Shown in pieces: positions 25,821 to 34,185 of a DNA stretch of 64,000 bases. The stretch is from Herbiconiux sp. L3-i23 (GTDB taxonomy: Bacteria; Actinomycetota; Actinomycetes; Actinomycetales; Microbacteriaceae), in NCBI RefSeq assembly GCF_023734115.1, contig NZ_AP025737.1:1860001-1924000 (forward strand), given 5' to 3'. Under the pieces are notes generated by a model. The model ran no database searches. It saw only the letters and a list, made by a program, of their open reading frames with translations, and was not told the DNA's origin. The position numbers and the translations under genes were made by a program. Position 1 is the stretch's first letter. Each line of letters starts with the position of its first letter.

Positions 25821-26706
25821 TCACTGCTCGGGATCTCCGGCGGCTTCGATGCGGGCGGCGTAGTCGGCTGCGGTGATGTGGCCGGAATGTCTCCGTAGGC
25901 GACGCCGTAGGGGTGGAAGGTGTCGTGCCAGTCGAGCGCGATCGATACCGCCTTCGGGTTTACTTGGGTTACGTCGTGCCAGCCCCATCGGCTCTCGATC
26001 CGGTCGCCCTTGGCGATCGTCTCGCGGCTGCAGATGACCACTGCCCCGCCTCGGCCTGCGCTTCGTGAACGGCGGCCCAATAGTCACGCTCGTCTTCCCA
26101 CGGGGCGCGCTGCGCGGTCAGCCGCTCGAGGTAGCGGCCGGTCGCGGGCGGCGTCGTCTTGACGTAGCCGCCGCCGAAGTTGTGGCTGCCCTCGATCTTT
26201 CGGGTGCAGAGTCAGATATCCCGCTCGAGGCGTTCGATGCGGCGGGCAACCATCGCAGGCGCGTACCGGTTATCCGTGGTGCGGGCGGCGGCGGCGACGC
26301 GAGCTCGCGCGCGGGTCGCGTCCTCGTCAACCTTCACGCTGCGCCCCATCGCGGCGTCAGCTTTCGCGATCGCGTTCCGGTGCCGGCTCTCGGAGTGGTG
26401 GCCTACCTTGATCGGCTCACCTCCCCACGGGAGGCGGTCAACCGCGTTCCGGGCGGCCTGATCGGCGGTTGCGGCGTCGGCTTCGCGGCGGTTTGCTCTG
26501 GCGTCGAGCGCTTCGACGCGGGCGGCTTGGCGTTCGATCTTCGCGGCCTCGACCTCGGCCGCGGGCCGCAGGGTCTCATCAACTTCGGCGGTGACCTCGA
26601 AACCTGCCGCGCGGAGAGCTTGGGCGGCGCGGTTGATGGTGTGCACCTTGGGCAGGCGGTTGCGGGACTGCGGGACGTACCACGCGCCGATGCTGCGGCC
26701 CCAGCG
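25821..26706 (-). pseudogene. Relic of a DUF3560-type plasmid/phage protein
   Basis: Pieces of one DUF3560-like protein can be read on the minus strand. They are RWGRSIGAWYVPQSRNR near 26700, then AAFEV/ADQAARN...VGHHSESRHRNAIAKAD. A TGA stop lies at 26212-26214, then NFGGGYVKTTPPATGRYLER. In another frame comes VVICSRETIAKGDR, and in a third ADYAARIEAAGDPEQ, ending at 25821. A TAG at 26707-26709 precedes the first block. The gene is thus broken by stops and at least two frameshifts. DUF3560 proteins belong to actinobacterial plasmids and integrative elements, so this marks an old insertion. Confidence 0.7.
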
Positions 26707-26911
26707 CTAGGCACGTCCGAAACCTGCGGCACCGAGCGGCCGAGAGCGAAAAAGTTTGAGACCGCGGAGAGGTGAAGAAAACCTCAAGGGACGGGCCGCA
26801 TAGCGGCTCCCTCGGGCGGCGTCTTGTCGCCGCTGAGTGGGCGCAGCCCGCTCCACCGGAACGAGTAGGCCGCGGGGCCTGTTCAAGCGCCGGCGGCAGG
26901 GCGGCTCAGGA

Positions 26912-27058
26912 CTATCCGCGGTCGACGCGGTACGACTGCAGCGCGGCGCCCTCAGGTAAGAGGGCGCGAGCGGCGTCGCCGGCTTCCTCGTAGGTGCCTG
27001 CTTCGGCTTCGACCCGGGAGTCTTGGCCGTCGAGTGAGTAGGCGGCCGGGACCTTCAT
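26912..27058 (-). CDS. Small hypothetical protein (48 aa)
   Basis: Reads MKVPAAYSLDGQDSR...YEEAGDAARALLP...YRVDRG. It is compact, mixed-charge, with no membrane helix, and looks like the small accessory proteins found beside DUF3560 genes on mobile elements. No strong ribosome-binding site is visible. It lies between the DUF3560 relic and the Rieske/FNR gene. The 200 bp between 26710 and 26911 hold only short hairpins (such as GCCGC-ATA-GCGGC). Confidence 0.45.
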   Translation of the reverse strand: MKVPAAYSLDGQDSRVEAEAGTYEEAGDAARALLPEGAALQSYRVDRG

Positions 27059-27071
27059 CGGAATATGAAGT

Positions 27072-28391
27072 TTAGAGGGCGAGCACCAGACCGGCGGATT
27101 CGGCTCGGCTCACGCAGATCATCATCGTGTCGCCGGTTGCCCGCTCCTCATCGCTGAGCACGGTGTCCCGATGCTCGGGCACTCCGTCGAGCACGGGGGT
27201 CTCGCAGGTGCCGCACCAGCCGCCCTCGCAGGACGAGCCGGCGGAGACGCCGGCAGCGCGCACCGCCGAAAGGATGCTCGTGCCGGCCGGCACCCGGATC
27301 GTGCCACCGCTCGCGGCGAGGGTGACCGAGACGTCGCGATCGGGCCGGTCGGGCGCGGTCACCAGCCCCACCCGAAGCGGCTGGAAGGCCTCGGTGCGCA
27401 GCTCGAGTGGTTGCGGGGCGTCGGCCACCGCGGTGCGCAGCTCATCGAGGAGCGCGTCGGGGCCGCAGGCCAGCACTGCGGTGCCGGGCGCCGCATCGCG
27501 CACCAGTGCGCGCAAGTCGACACGGCCCGTGCGCCGCGACTCGACGACCGTCACCTCAGGGATGCAGTCGAGCTCGTCGAGGAAGGCCATGGTCGCGCGC
27601 TCTCGCCCGAGATACACCAGCCGGAAGTCGGCGCGCTTGCGGCGCAGCACCTCGATCATCGGCAGCAGCGCCGTGATGCCGATGCCGCCGGCGACGAGGA
27701 GGTAGCTCGACGCGAGGGGAAGCGGGAAGCGGTTGCGGATGGCCGTGGCGTGAAGAGCCAATCCGGCCGACGCGACGCGATGGAACTCCTCCGAACCTCC
27801 TCGGCCGTCGGCCTCGCGGAGAACCGCGATGCGGTACTTCGTCCGGTCCCTGGGGTCGCCGCACAGCGAATAGTGACGCACCAGCCCAGAGGGCAGCACG
27901 ACCTCGAGGTGCGAACCCGGCGTCCATGCCGGCAGGCGCTGCCCGCCCGCCGCCACCAGGTCGACGACGAGGATACGGTCGGTCTCCTTCGTCAGCCGCT
28001 CGACCGTGAGCGGGAGGTCGATGACATTGCCTCGGGAGGCGTCGTAGATTCGCCCGTCCTCGACACGGATGGGATGTCGGCGGAGGCGAGCCGCCGACCC
28101 TGCGGCGAGGTGCTCGCCGCTGCGCAGGTCGAATTCCCACCCGTGCCACGGGCACTGCAGGATCTCTCGGTCGCGGCCGTACTCGTACTCGTAGACGGCG
28201 GACGGCATACGCGTGCCGTCGACCGCGCCGACGCACACCGGGGCGGCCGCGTGCGGGCAGACGCTCCGCCAAGCGACGACCTCGTCGCCCACACGGAACA
28301 ACCCCACCGGCACATCGCCGACCTGCACCTGCAGGCCGCCCGAACCCTGCGGCGGCACCGCGTCGAGCTGCGCCAGGACGGCGCCGGTCAT
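27072..28391 (-). CDS. Rieske - ferredoxin-NAD(P) reductase - 2Fe-2S fusion protein
   Basis: 439 aa electron-transfer chain in one polypeptide. An N-terminal Rieske domain (VCPHAAAPVC at about residue 45; QCPWHGWEF at about 80) is followed by an FAD-binding domain (RHYSLCGDP at about 165). An NAD-binding domain (LLVAGGIGITALLPM at about 225) and a C-terminal plant-type ferredoxin (SSCEGGWCGTCETP plus a fourth Cys in MMICVSR) complete it. Phthalate-dioxygenase-reductase-like proteins have the last three parts; the added Rieske ferredoxin makes it self-contained. Its ATG overlaps the amidohydrolase stop. No terminal oxygenase gene is in the operon. Confidence 0.88.
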   Translation of the reverse strand: MTGAVLAQLDAVPPQGSGGLQVQVGDVPVGLFRVGDEVVAWRSVCPHAAAPVCVGAVDGTRMPSAVYEYEYGRDREILQCPWHGWEFDLRSGEHLAAGSAARLRRHPIRVEDGRIYDASRGNVIDLPLTVERLTKETDRILVVDLVAAGGQRLPAWTPGSHLEVVLPSGLVRHYSLCGDPRDRTKYRIAVLREADGRGGSEEFHRVASAGLALHATAIRNRFPLPLASSYLLVAGGIGITALLPMIEVLRRKRADFRLVYLGRERATMAFLDELDCIPEVTVVESRRTGRVDLRALVRDAAPGTAVLACGPDALLDELRTAVADAPQPLELRTEAFQPLRVGLVTAPDRPDRDVSVTLAASGGTIRVPAGTSILSAVRAAGVSAGSSCEGGWCGTCETPVLDGVPEHRDTVLSDEERATGDTMMICVSRAESAGLVLAL

Positions 28392-29542
28392 TCGATCGGC
28401 CCCGCGCCGAGCGACGAGCCGGTCACGGGCGGGAGCCCCCCGGCATGCGGGGGCAGATCCTCGCGCGCCGGCGCCTCGCGCAACTGATAGACCTCCATCG
28501 CGGTCCCACCCATGACGCGCGCGCGCATGACGGGGTCGATGTCGCGCAGCACCAGGTCGGGGTTGTCGAAGTCCCAGTGCGGGTAGTCGGAGGAGAACAT
28601 CAGCGTGCGGCTCGCGTCGATCATGTCCAGGATCTGGGCGAGGTGCTCGGGGTCGCGCGGCTCCTCGATGGGCTGGGTGGTCAGCACCAGGTGGTCGAGG
28701 ATGTACTCCGACGGCAGCCGGCGCAGCCACGGCGCGGTGTCGCGCAGGGCCTTGTAGTTCTTGTCCATCCGCCACATCAGGTGTGGCAGCCAGGCGACGC
28801 CGCCCTCGATCGCGATGAACCTGAGGTCGGGGAAGTCTTCGAACACCCCCTCGGTGACGAGGCTGTTGACCTGCGCCATGTAGGCGGTCGGCAGGATGTT
28901 ATGCCACTCCATGTAGCGCGACGGCCACCCCACCGGGGTGGGCGGCCATGCCGTCCCCGCCCCCTCGGTGCCCGGGTGGACGGCGACCGGCAGACCGGCC
29001 TCGCTCGCGGCCTCGAAGATCGGCCGGTACTCGCGCCGGCCGAGCGGCGAGCGCGTCGCCGCGGCGAAGAGGACCTGCGCGTACTGCGGGTTTCCGGCCC
29101 GGCGTCGGATCTCGTTGGCCGCGCCGAGCGGATCGTCGGCGTTGACGATGATGGAGCCGCGGAATCGTTGCGAGACGGACAGCCAAAGGTCTTCGCCGCA
29201 GTCGTTGTAGGCCGACGCAATCGCGTTCATGTAGTCCGGGTCGACCCCGAGCGGAATCTGCCCCGGCCCGCACAGGATCGCGTAGTCGATGCCGTAGCGG
29301 TCCATGTGGCTGCTGAGCACGAAGAGCGGGTCGCTCCCCGGTGCGGCGCCGTTCGGCGGCATCACATCGCGGCGCGAGACCCCTCGAGGGTTCTGGTAGT
29401 TCCAGCCGACGCCCATGCCGGTGGCCATCCAGCGGTCCTGCCACTCGCGCGGCAGATACCGCTCGAGATGGTGCAGGGTGTTGTGGACGTCGGTGTCGAT
29501 GAGCAGGGGGCGCGTCGTCGTCGCCCCGTCGGCTGCGGTCAT
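28388..29542 (-). CDS. Amidohydrolase 2 family protein (decarboxylase/hydrolase)
   Basis: 384 aa. The N-terminal metal motif is LLIDTDVHNTL (D-x-H form). Further ligands are in PVAVHPGTEGAG and the late Asp in FSSDYPHWDFDNPD, typical of the ACMSD-like amidohydrolase_2 family that decarboxylates or hydrolyses aromatic or heterocyclic acids. The ATG at 29542 has AGGAG at 7-nt spacing; an ATG at 29548 is too close to it. It lies between an IclR regulator and the Rieske/FNR gene, overlapping the latter, so an aromatic catabolic role is likely. Confidence 0.87.
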   Translation of the reverse strand: MTAADGATTTRPLLIDTDVHNTLHHLERYLPREWQDRWMATGMGVGWNYQNPRGVSRRDVMPPNGAAPGSDPLFVLSSHMDRYGIDYAILCGPGQIPLGVDPDYMNAIASAYNDCGEDLWLSVSQRFRGSIIVNADDPLGAANEIRRRAGNPQYAQVLFAAATRSPLGRREYRPIFEAASEAGLPVAVHPGTEGAGTAWPPTPVGWPSRYMEWHNILPTAYMAQVNSLVTEGVFEDFPDLRFIAIEGGVAWLPHLMWRMDKNYKALRDTAPWLRRLPSEYILDHLVLTTQPIEEPRDPEHLAQILDMIDASRTLMFSSDYPHWDFDNPDLVLRDIDPVMRARVMGGTAMEVYQLREAPAREDLPPHAGGLPPVTGSSLGAGPIE

Positions 29543-29544
29543 TC

Positions 29545-30408
29545 TCATGCTCCTGTGGTGGTGGTGGTTGTGGACCGGACGACGCGAGGGTTGTCCGCGG
29601 CGAGATATGGAACCGCCGCCGGGAAGTCGACGACCGGGCGGGGCCCTGGCACTCCCCCGAGCGCCGCCGTCACCCGCTCGCTGGTGTCGAGGATGCGCGC
29701 GAGGACGCGCGGCTGGAACAGGTCTTCGGCGACGAAGGAGGGCGCCGAGCATCCGATCGCACAGACGACCGTGTCGCCTGCGCCGAGCACCGGCACCGCA
29801 AGGCTTACCTCGAGACGCGGATCGCGCGTGGTCTTCAGCGCAACCCCGACCGAGCGGATCCGCACGAGCTCCCGCTGCCACCGCGCCCGGTTCCACCCGG
29901 GCTCCACCCCGGCGAAGGACCGGAGGTAGTGCGCCCATCCGCCCGCGTCGCCGAGGGCGACCAGCAGGCGTCCGGTTGCGAGTTCGAGCGGGTTACGCCG
30001 ACGAGCCCCGCCGCGGACGGTGATCGGCCCCGGCGCCGGAGCGTAGGCGACGATCTGCGCCACCTCGCCGTCGAGGATCGTGGCAGTCGAGGCCATCCCG
30101 GTCGACTCCGAGAGCTCGGTCATCGCCTGCTCGAGCACCATCCCGAGCGAGCGGGCAGGACTCCAGCGGCCTGCCAGCGCGACGACGGCGGGACCTAGCT
30201 CGTATCCTTGGGCACCGTGCAGCAGGTAGCTCCGGTCGGCCAGCGTCGCGACGATGCCATGGGCCGTCGAGACCGCGACTCCCATCTGCTTCGAGAGCGC
30301 GGTGACGCCGATGCCCGGTGACCGTCCGACCACCTCGAGGGCATCGAGGGCGCGGTGGATGGACTGGATTCCCGAGCCCGCTCCGGCGCCCGCTGCACGC
30401 GTGGTCAT
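29545..30408 (-). CDS. IclR family transcriptional regulator
   Basis: 287 aa. The N-terminal winged HTH is IHRALDALEVVGRSPGIGVT with SKQMGVAVSTAHGIVATL (residues 17-55), followed by the effector domain (LSESTGMASTATILDG; SLAVPVLGAGDTVVCAIG). Its stop is only 2 bp from the amidohydrolase ATG, so it is the first gene of the operon and probably its regulator. IclR proteins often govern aromatic-acid catabolism. Divergent from the sugar permeases at 30587. Confidence 0.88.
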   Translation of the reverse strand: MTTRAAGAGAGSGIQSIHRALDALEVVGRSPGIGVTALSKQMGVAVSTAHGIVATLADRSYLLHGAQGYELGPAVVALAGRWSPARSLGMVLEQAMTELSESTGMASTATILDGEVAQIVAYAPAPGPITVRGGARRRNPLELATGRLLVALGDAGGWAHYLRSFAGVEPGWNRARWQRELVRIRSVGVALKTTRDPRLEVSLAVPVLGAGDTVVCAIGCSAPSFVAEDLFQPRVLARILDTSERVTAALGGVPGPRPVVDFPAAVPYLAADNPRVVRSTTTTTTGA

Positions 30409-30482
30409 GCCGGGAAAACGTAGCCAGGTGCTTCGACGGGAACAAACCCTCTTCGACGATGTCGAAAGCTCATGATCGCACC

Positions 30483-30514
30483 TTGCCATAAAAGTGCATG
30501 AATATATACTTTTG
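30483..30514 (+). promoter_or_regulatory. Promoter/operator, TAAAAG-N14-CTTTTG, site 4 (permeases)
   Basis: TTGCCA (30483-30488), 16 bp, TATACT (30505-30510), overlapping TAAAAG-N14-CTTTTG (30489-30514). Across 32 bp it matches site 3 except for one C-to-T change. It lies 72 bp before the permease gene. Confidence 0.8.
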
Positions 30515-30586
30515 AAATCGCAGCGCTGAAGCTGCCCCGCATCACGCGGAGACCTCCGACATCGACGTCGAGAAAGGTGAGACCGG

Positions 30587-31594
30587 ATGGCAATCGACCG
30601 GACTGTGCGGGAGCGGCCTTCAAGGCCGGATGGGAGCGGTAGCACTCCCCCTCCGCCTCAGCAGGAACGCAAGACGGTGCGCAGTTCAGCTGCTCCCCGC
30701 ATCCGCCAGAACAGCGTCTGGTTCCGGGTGCGGAAAGAGAAGAGCGCCTATCTCTTCCTCGCTCCGGGGCTCATCATCTTCTCGCTCTTCACCGTCTTCG
30801 CTCTCCTCTTCGCGTTCTATCTGACGTTCCACGAGTGGAGCATCATCGAGCCCGAGAAGCCCTTCGTCGGCTTCGACAACTACGCGCGACTGGCCGGAGA
30901 CGAGACCTTCCTGCGCTCGGTGCTCAACACCTTCTACTTCACCGGCGCCTCGGTGCCGCTCGGCATGATCATCGGACTCGGCCTCGCACTGCTGCTCAAC
31001 CAGGCGATCCGAGCCCGCGGACTGTTCCGTGCGATCTTCTTCCTGCCGCAGGTCACCCCGTTCGTCGTCGTCGCGATCATCTGGAAGTGGCTCTACAACG
31101 GCGACTTCGGCCTCATCAACTACTACCTGCTCGAGGCGGGCATCATCCGGGAGCCGCTGCTGTGGCTGTCGGATCAGAACCTCGCGATGCCGGCGGTCGT
31201 GCTCATGAGCGTCTGGGCGAGCGTCGGCTTCTCGATGGTGATCTACCTCGCCGGCCTCCAGGGAGTGCCGGAGGAGCTGCACGAGGCGGCGAAGGTCGAC
31301 GGGGCGAACGCCTTCCAACGCTTCTTCAACGTGACCATCCCGCAGCTGGCACCGACCACCCTGTTCCTCGCGGTGATGGGAGTCATCGGGTCGCTGCAGG
31401 TCTTCACTCAGATCTTCATCATGACCCGAGGCGGCCCCGTCGAGCGCACGACGACGATGGTCTATTACATCTACCAGGCCGCCTTCAAATTCTTCGACAT
31501 GGGGTACGCGAGCACCCTCGCCTTCGCCCTCTTCGCGATCACACTCGTGTTCACGATCATCCAGCTGCGGATCAACAGGAAGGTGACCGACTGA
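30587..31594 (+). CDS. Carbohydrate ABC transporter permease (MalF/UgpA-type)
   Basis: 335 aa. About 45 N-terminal cytoplasmic residues, then six membrane helices and the EAA loop LHEAAKVDGANAFQRFFNVT near residue 230. It is the first gene after promoter site 4. Its stop overlaps the ATG of the next permease. There is no binding-protein gene in this operon; the orphan lipoprotein at 17566, driven by a near-identical promoter, is the probable partner. Confidence 0.9.
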   Translation: MAIDRTVRERPSRPDGSGSTPPPPQQERKTVRSSAAPRIRQNSVWFRVRKEKSAYLFLAPGLIIFSLFTVFALLFAFYLTFHEWSIIEPEKPFVGFDNYARLAGDETFLRSVLNTFYFTGASVPLGMIIGLGLALLLNQAIRARGLFRAIFFLPQVTPFVVVAIIWKWLYNGDFGLINYYLLEAGIIREPLLWLSDQNLAMPAVVLMSVWASVGFSMVIYLAGLQGVPEELHEAAKVDGANAFQRFFNVTIPQLAPTTLFLAVMGVIGSLQVFTQIFIMTRGGPVERTTTMVYYIYQAAFKFFDMGYASTLAFALFAITLVFTIIQLRINRKVTD

Positions 31595-32520
31595 TGGCCG
31601 TCACGCTCGTCGAACCCGAACTCAAGCCGGCGTCTGCGCAGGGCCGCAAGCCGTCGCTGCGACGGCGCGTCGCGCACCTGCCGATCTACGTCGTCCTGAT
31701 CATCGGGGGCGTCATCTTCGCCGCCCCCTTCGCCTGGCTCATCAGCGCGTCGTTCCAGACGTCGGGCGACATCTTCTCGTGGCCTCCTAAGTGGATCCCC
31801 GAGAACCCGACGTTCGACGGATACATCAGCTTCTTCACCGAGACCAATGCCGCTCAATGGTTCCTGAACAGCACATTCGTCGCCGGCTCGGTCACCTTCC
31901 TTCAGCTGTTCTTCAATTCGCTGGCTGCGTTCGTCTTCGCGAAGCGCAAGTTCCCGGGCCGGGACATCATCTTCATCCTCGTGCTGGCGACGATGATGGT
32001 GCCGCCGCAGGTCACCATGATCCCGAACTACCTGATCCTGCAGCACTTCCCGTTGTTCGGCGGCAATGACCTGCTCGGACAGGGCGGCCACGGCATGCTC
32101 GACTCGTATTGGGGCCTCATCCTCCCCGGCGCGGTGAGCGCGTTCGGCATCTTCCTGCTCCGCCAATTCATGATGGGCATCCCGGACGAGCTGCTCGACG
32201 CGGCGCGCATCGACGGCGCGTCCGAGTTCAAGGTGTATCTGCGGATCATGCTGCCGCTGTCGCGTCCCGTGCTCGCCGCAACCGCGATCTTCACCTTCAT
32301 GTCGGCGTGGGAGGACTTCCTCTGGCCGCTGATCATCCTCTCCGACGAGTCGAAGTTCACCGCGCCGCTCGGCCTGGCGATGTTCGTCCAGAAGAACCAG
32401 ACCGACTGGGGACTCCTGCTCGCAGGATCGGTGATCGCCACCCTCCCGATGGTGATCATCTTCATCATCTTCCAGCGTCAATTCATCCAGGGCATCGCGA
32501 TGAGCGGGCTCAAAGGCTGA
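31594..32520 (+). CDS. Carbohydrate ABC transporter permease (MalG/UgpE-type)
   Basis: 308 aa with six membrane helices and the EAA loop LLDAARIDGASEFKVYLRIM near residue 205. One-base overlap with the upstream permease stop. It ends 28 bp before the xylanase gene, so transport and extracellular xylan cleavage appear to be one operon. Ligand is likely a xylo-oligosaccharide (inference from the adjacent GH10 gene). Confidence 0.9.
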   Translation: MAVTLVEPELKPASAQGRKPSLRRRVAHLPIYVVLIIGGVIFAAPFAWLISASFQTSGDIFSWPPKWIPENPTFDGYISFFTETNAAQWFLNSTFVAGSVTFLQLFFNSLAAFVFAKRKFPGRDIIFILVLATMMVPPQVTMIPNYLILQHFPLFGGNDLLGQGGHGMLDSYWGLILPGAVSAFGIFLLRQFMMGIPDELLDAARIDGASEFKVYLRIMLPLSRPVLAATAIFTFMSAWEDFLWPLIILSDESKFTAPLGLAMFVQKNQTDWGLLLAGSVIATLPMVIIFIIFQRQFIQGIAMSGLKG

Positions 32521-32548
32521 CCCTCCAGGACGAGAACGGAGATCATCG

Positions 32549-34114
32549 ATGATGCAACGACGCCTCATCGCGGCAGGTCTGGTCGCAGTCACCACGATCG
32601 CGGTGGCCGGATGCTCGTCGGCGGCGCCGCCGATCTCGCCGGCCGACATGAGCGGTGAGCTGCGCCCCATCGTGGTCGCGGACGCTCCCGTGTCGCTCTC
32701 GAGCGACCAGGAGGAAACCGTCGTCTGGCCCATCTGGGGATCGGCATTCGTCCCCGACGAGGTGGTCACGATGACGGGGCGCTTCGAACCGGGCGGGGAC
32801 GCTGCGAGCGGCGTCGTCGTCGCAGGGCCCGGTGAGCCCGAGGAACGGGTCGCCGTCGCGATCGTCGCATCCGACGGCGCGTGGACCGCGCGGGAGACCG
32901 CCGGAGAGGACGTGGTTCAGGAGAAGGCCGTCGCGGGCGATGTCGCGTCGCCGCTCACCGTGACCGTCACCCGCGAGCAGGTCATGGTGAACGCCGGCGA
33001 CGAGGAGATCACCACGCTCGACCTCGCTGCTCCCCTCGGCGGAGCGGGCGAGGCCGTCGGCTTCTACGCCTACCTCGAGCCGGGTGCCACCCTCGACCTC
33101 GTCGAGCTCGACTCGTCGCAGCCGCTGCCCACCCACTCCGATCTCGGCACCCCGCTCCGCGAGCTGGCCGATGAACGCGATTTCGGGATCGGCACGGCGC
33201 TCGACATCTGGCCGCCGCTGCACGACATCGAGTTCGAGTCGCTGCTCGGTGAGCAGTTCAACGCCGCGACCCCCACCGAGTTCTATTGGGCTACGACCCG
33301 CGGCGAGGACGAGGACTTCTTCTTCGTCCCCGCAGACCTCAGTGTCAACTACGCGACCGTTCACGAACTCGACCTGACGGGGATGTTCCTCGTCTGGGAC
33401 TTCGAGCTGCCCGAATGGGTGATGGAGATCGCCGAGTCGGGCGACGTCGACGAGCTCGGCGACGTCTACGACGAGCACATCAGCACCCTCGTCTCGCGCT
33501 ACGCCGACCAGGTCGACACGTGGGTCGTCGTGAACGAGGCCATCTGGGGCCCGGCCGAGCTCGACGGAGGAGACCCGCAGTATGCCGACACGGTGTGGAA
33601 CGACGTGCTCGGCGAGGAGCACATCGAGCGCGCCTTCCGCGCCGCCCGCACCGCCGACCCCGACGCCGAGCTGATGTACAACGAGACCGGTGCCGAGGAG
33701 CTCGGACCGAAATCCGACTTCCTCTACGCAATGGTGAAGGACTTCCTCGAGCGGGACGTGCCGATCGACACCGTGGGCCTGCAGTTCCACATCGAGTCGA
33801 CCGACCCGCCCGACATGGAGAGCGTGCAGCAGAACCTGCAGCGCTTCGCCGACCTCGGCGTCGACGTCCGCATCACCGAGCTCGACGTCGTCATCGACGG
33901 CGACTCGGAGGACCGAGAGCAGTTGCAGGCCGACATCTACTCCGGCGTGCTGGACGCCTGCCTCGCGGTCGACGGCTGCACCGGGTACACGACCTTCGGG
34001 TTCAGCGACCGCTACTCGTGGGATGAGCTCGGCGAGGCGATGCCGCTCATGTTCACCGCGGACTACGAGCCGAAGCCCGCCTACTTCGCGCTGCAGGACG
34101 CGCTGCGAGGATGA
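32549..34114 (+). CDS. Endo-1,4-beta-xylanase, GH10, lipoprotein
   Basis: 521 aa. Signal peptide with lipobox AVAGC, so it is anchored outside the membrane. Residues 25-190 form a beta-rich N-terminal domain of unclear family (possibly carbohydrate binding). The GH10 TIM barrel follows: acid/base Glu in TWVVVNEAIWG and nucleophile Glu in VRITELDVVI, with FYWATTRGED and LVWDFELPEW around the early strands. ATG with CGGAG 7 nt upstream. Its stop overlaps an in-frame ATG of the MDR gene. It should release xylo-oligosaccharides for the permeases encoded just upstream. Confidence 0.92.
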   Translation: MMQRRLIAAGLVAVTTIAVAGCSSAAPPISPADMSGELRPIVVADAPVSLSSDQEETVVWPIWGSAFVPDEVVTMTGRFEPGGDAASGVVVAGPGEPEERVAVAIVASDGAWTARETAGEDVVQEKAVAGDVASPLTVTVTREQVMVNAGDEEITTLDLAAPLGGAGEAVGFYAYLEPGATLDLVELDSSQPLPTHSDLGTPLRELADERDFGIGTALDIWPPLHDIEFESLLGEQFNAATPTEFYWATTRGEDEDFFFVPADLSVNYATVHELDLTGMFLVWDFELPEWVMEIAESGDVDELGDVYDEHISTLVSRYADQVDTWVVVNEAIWGPAELDGGDPQYADTVWNDVLGEEHIERAFRAARTADPDAELMYNETGAEELGPKSDFLYAMVKDFLERDVPIDTVGLQFHIESTDPPDMESVQQNLQRFADLGVDVRITELDVVIDGDSEDREQLQADIYSGVLDACLAVDGCTGYTTFGFSDRYSWDELGEAMPLMFTADYEPKPAYFALQDALRG

Positions 34115-34185
34115 CCGACGGATATTCGTTCTCGTCGTCGAGCACTGCCACCCTCTCCCGCACATCCCCCAACGAAGGAACCTCC

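Noticed and set aside
26065-26775. 236-codon plus-strand frame in the relic region
   Set aside because: Antisense to the DUF3560 blocks, with no recognisable domain and biased composition.
34111-34185. ATG overlapping the xylanase stop as MDR start
   Set aside because: It adds a Ser/Thr-rich, non-conserved stretch, while the TTG at 34186 has a well-placed AAGGA; overlap-coupled start remains possible.
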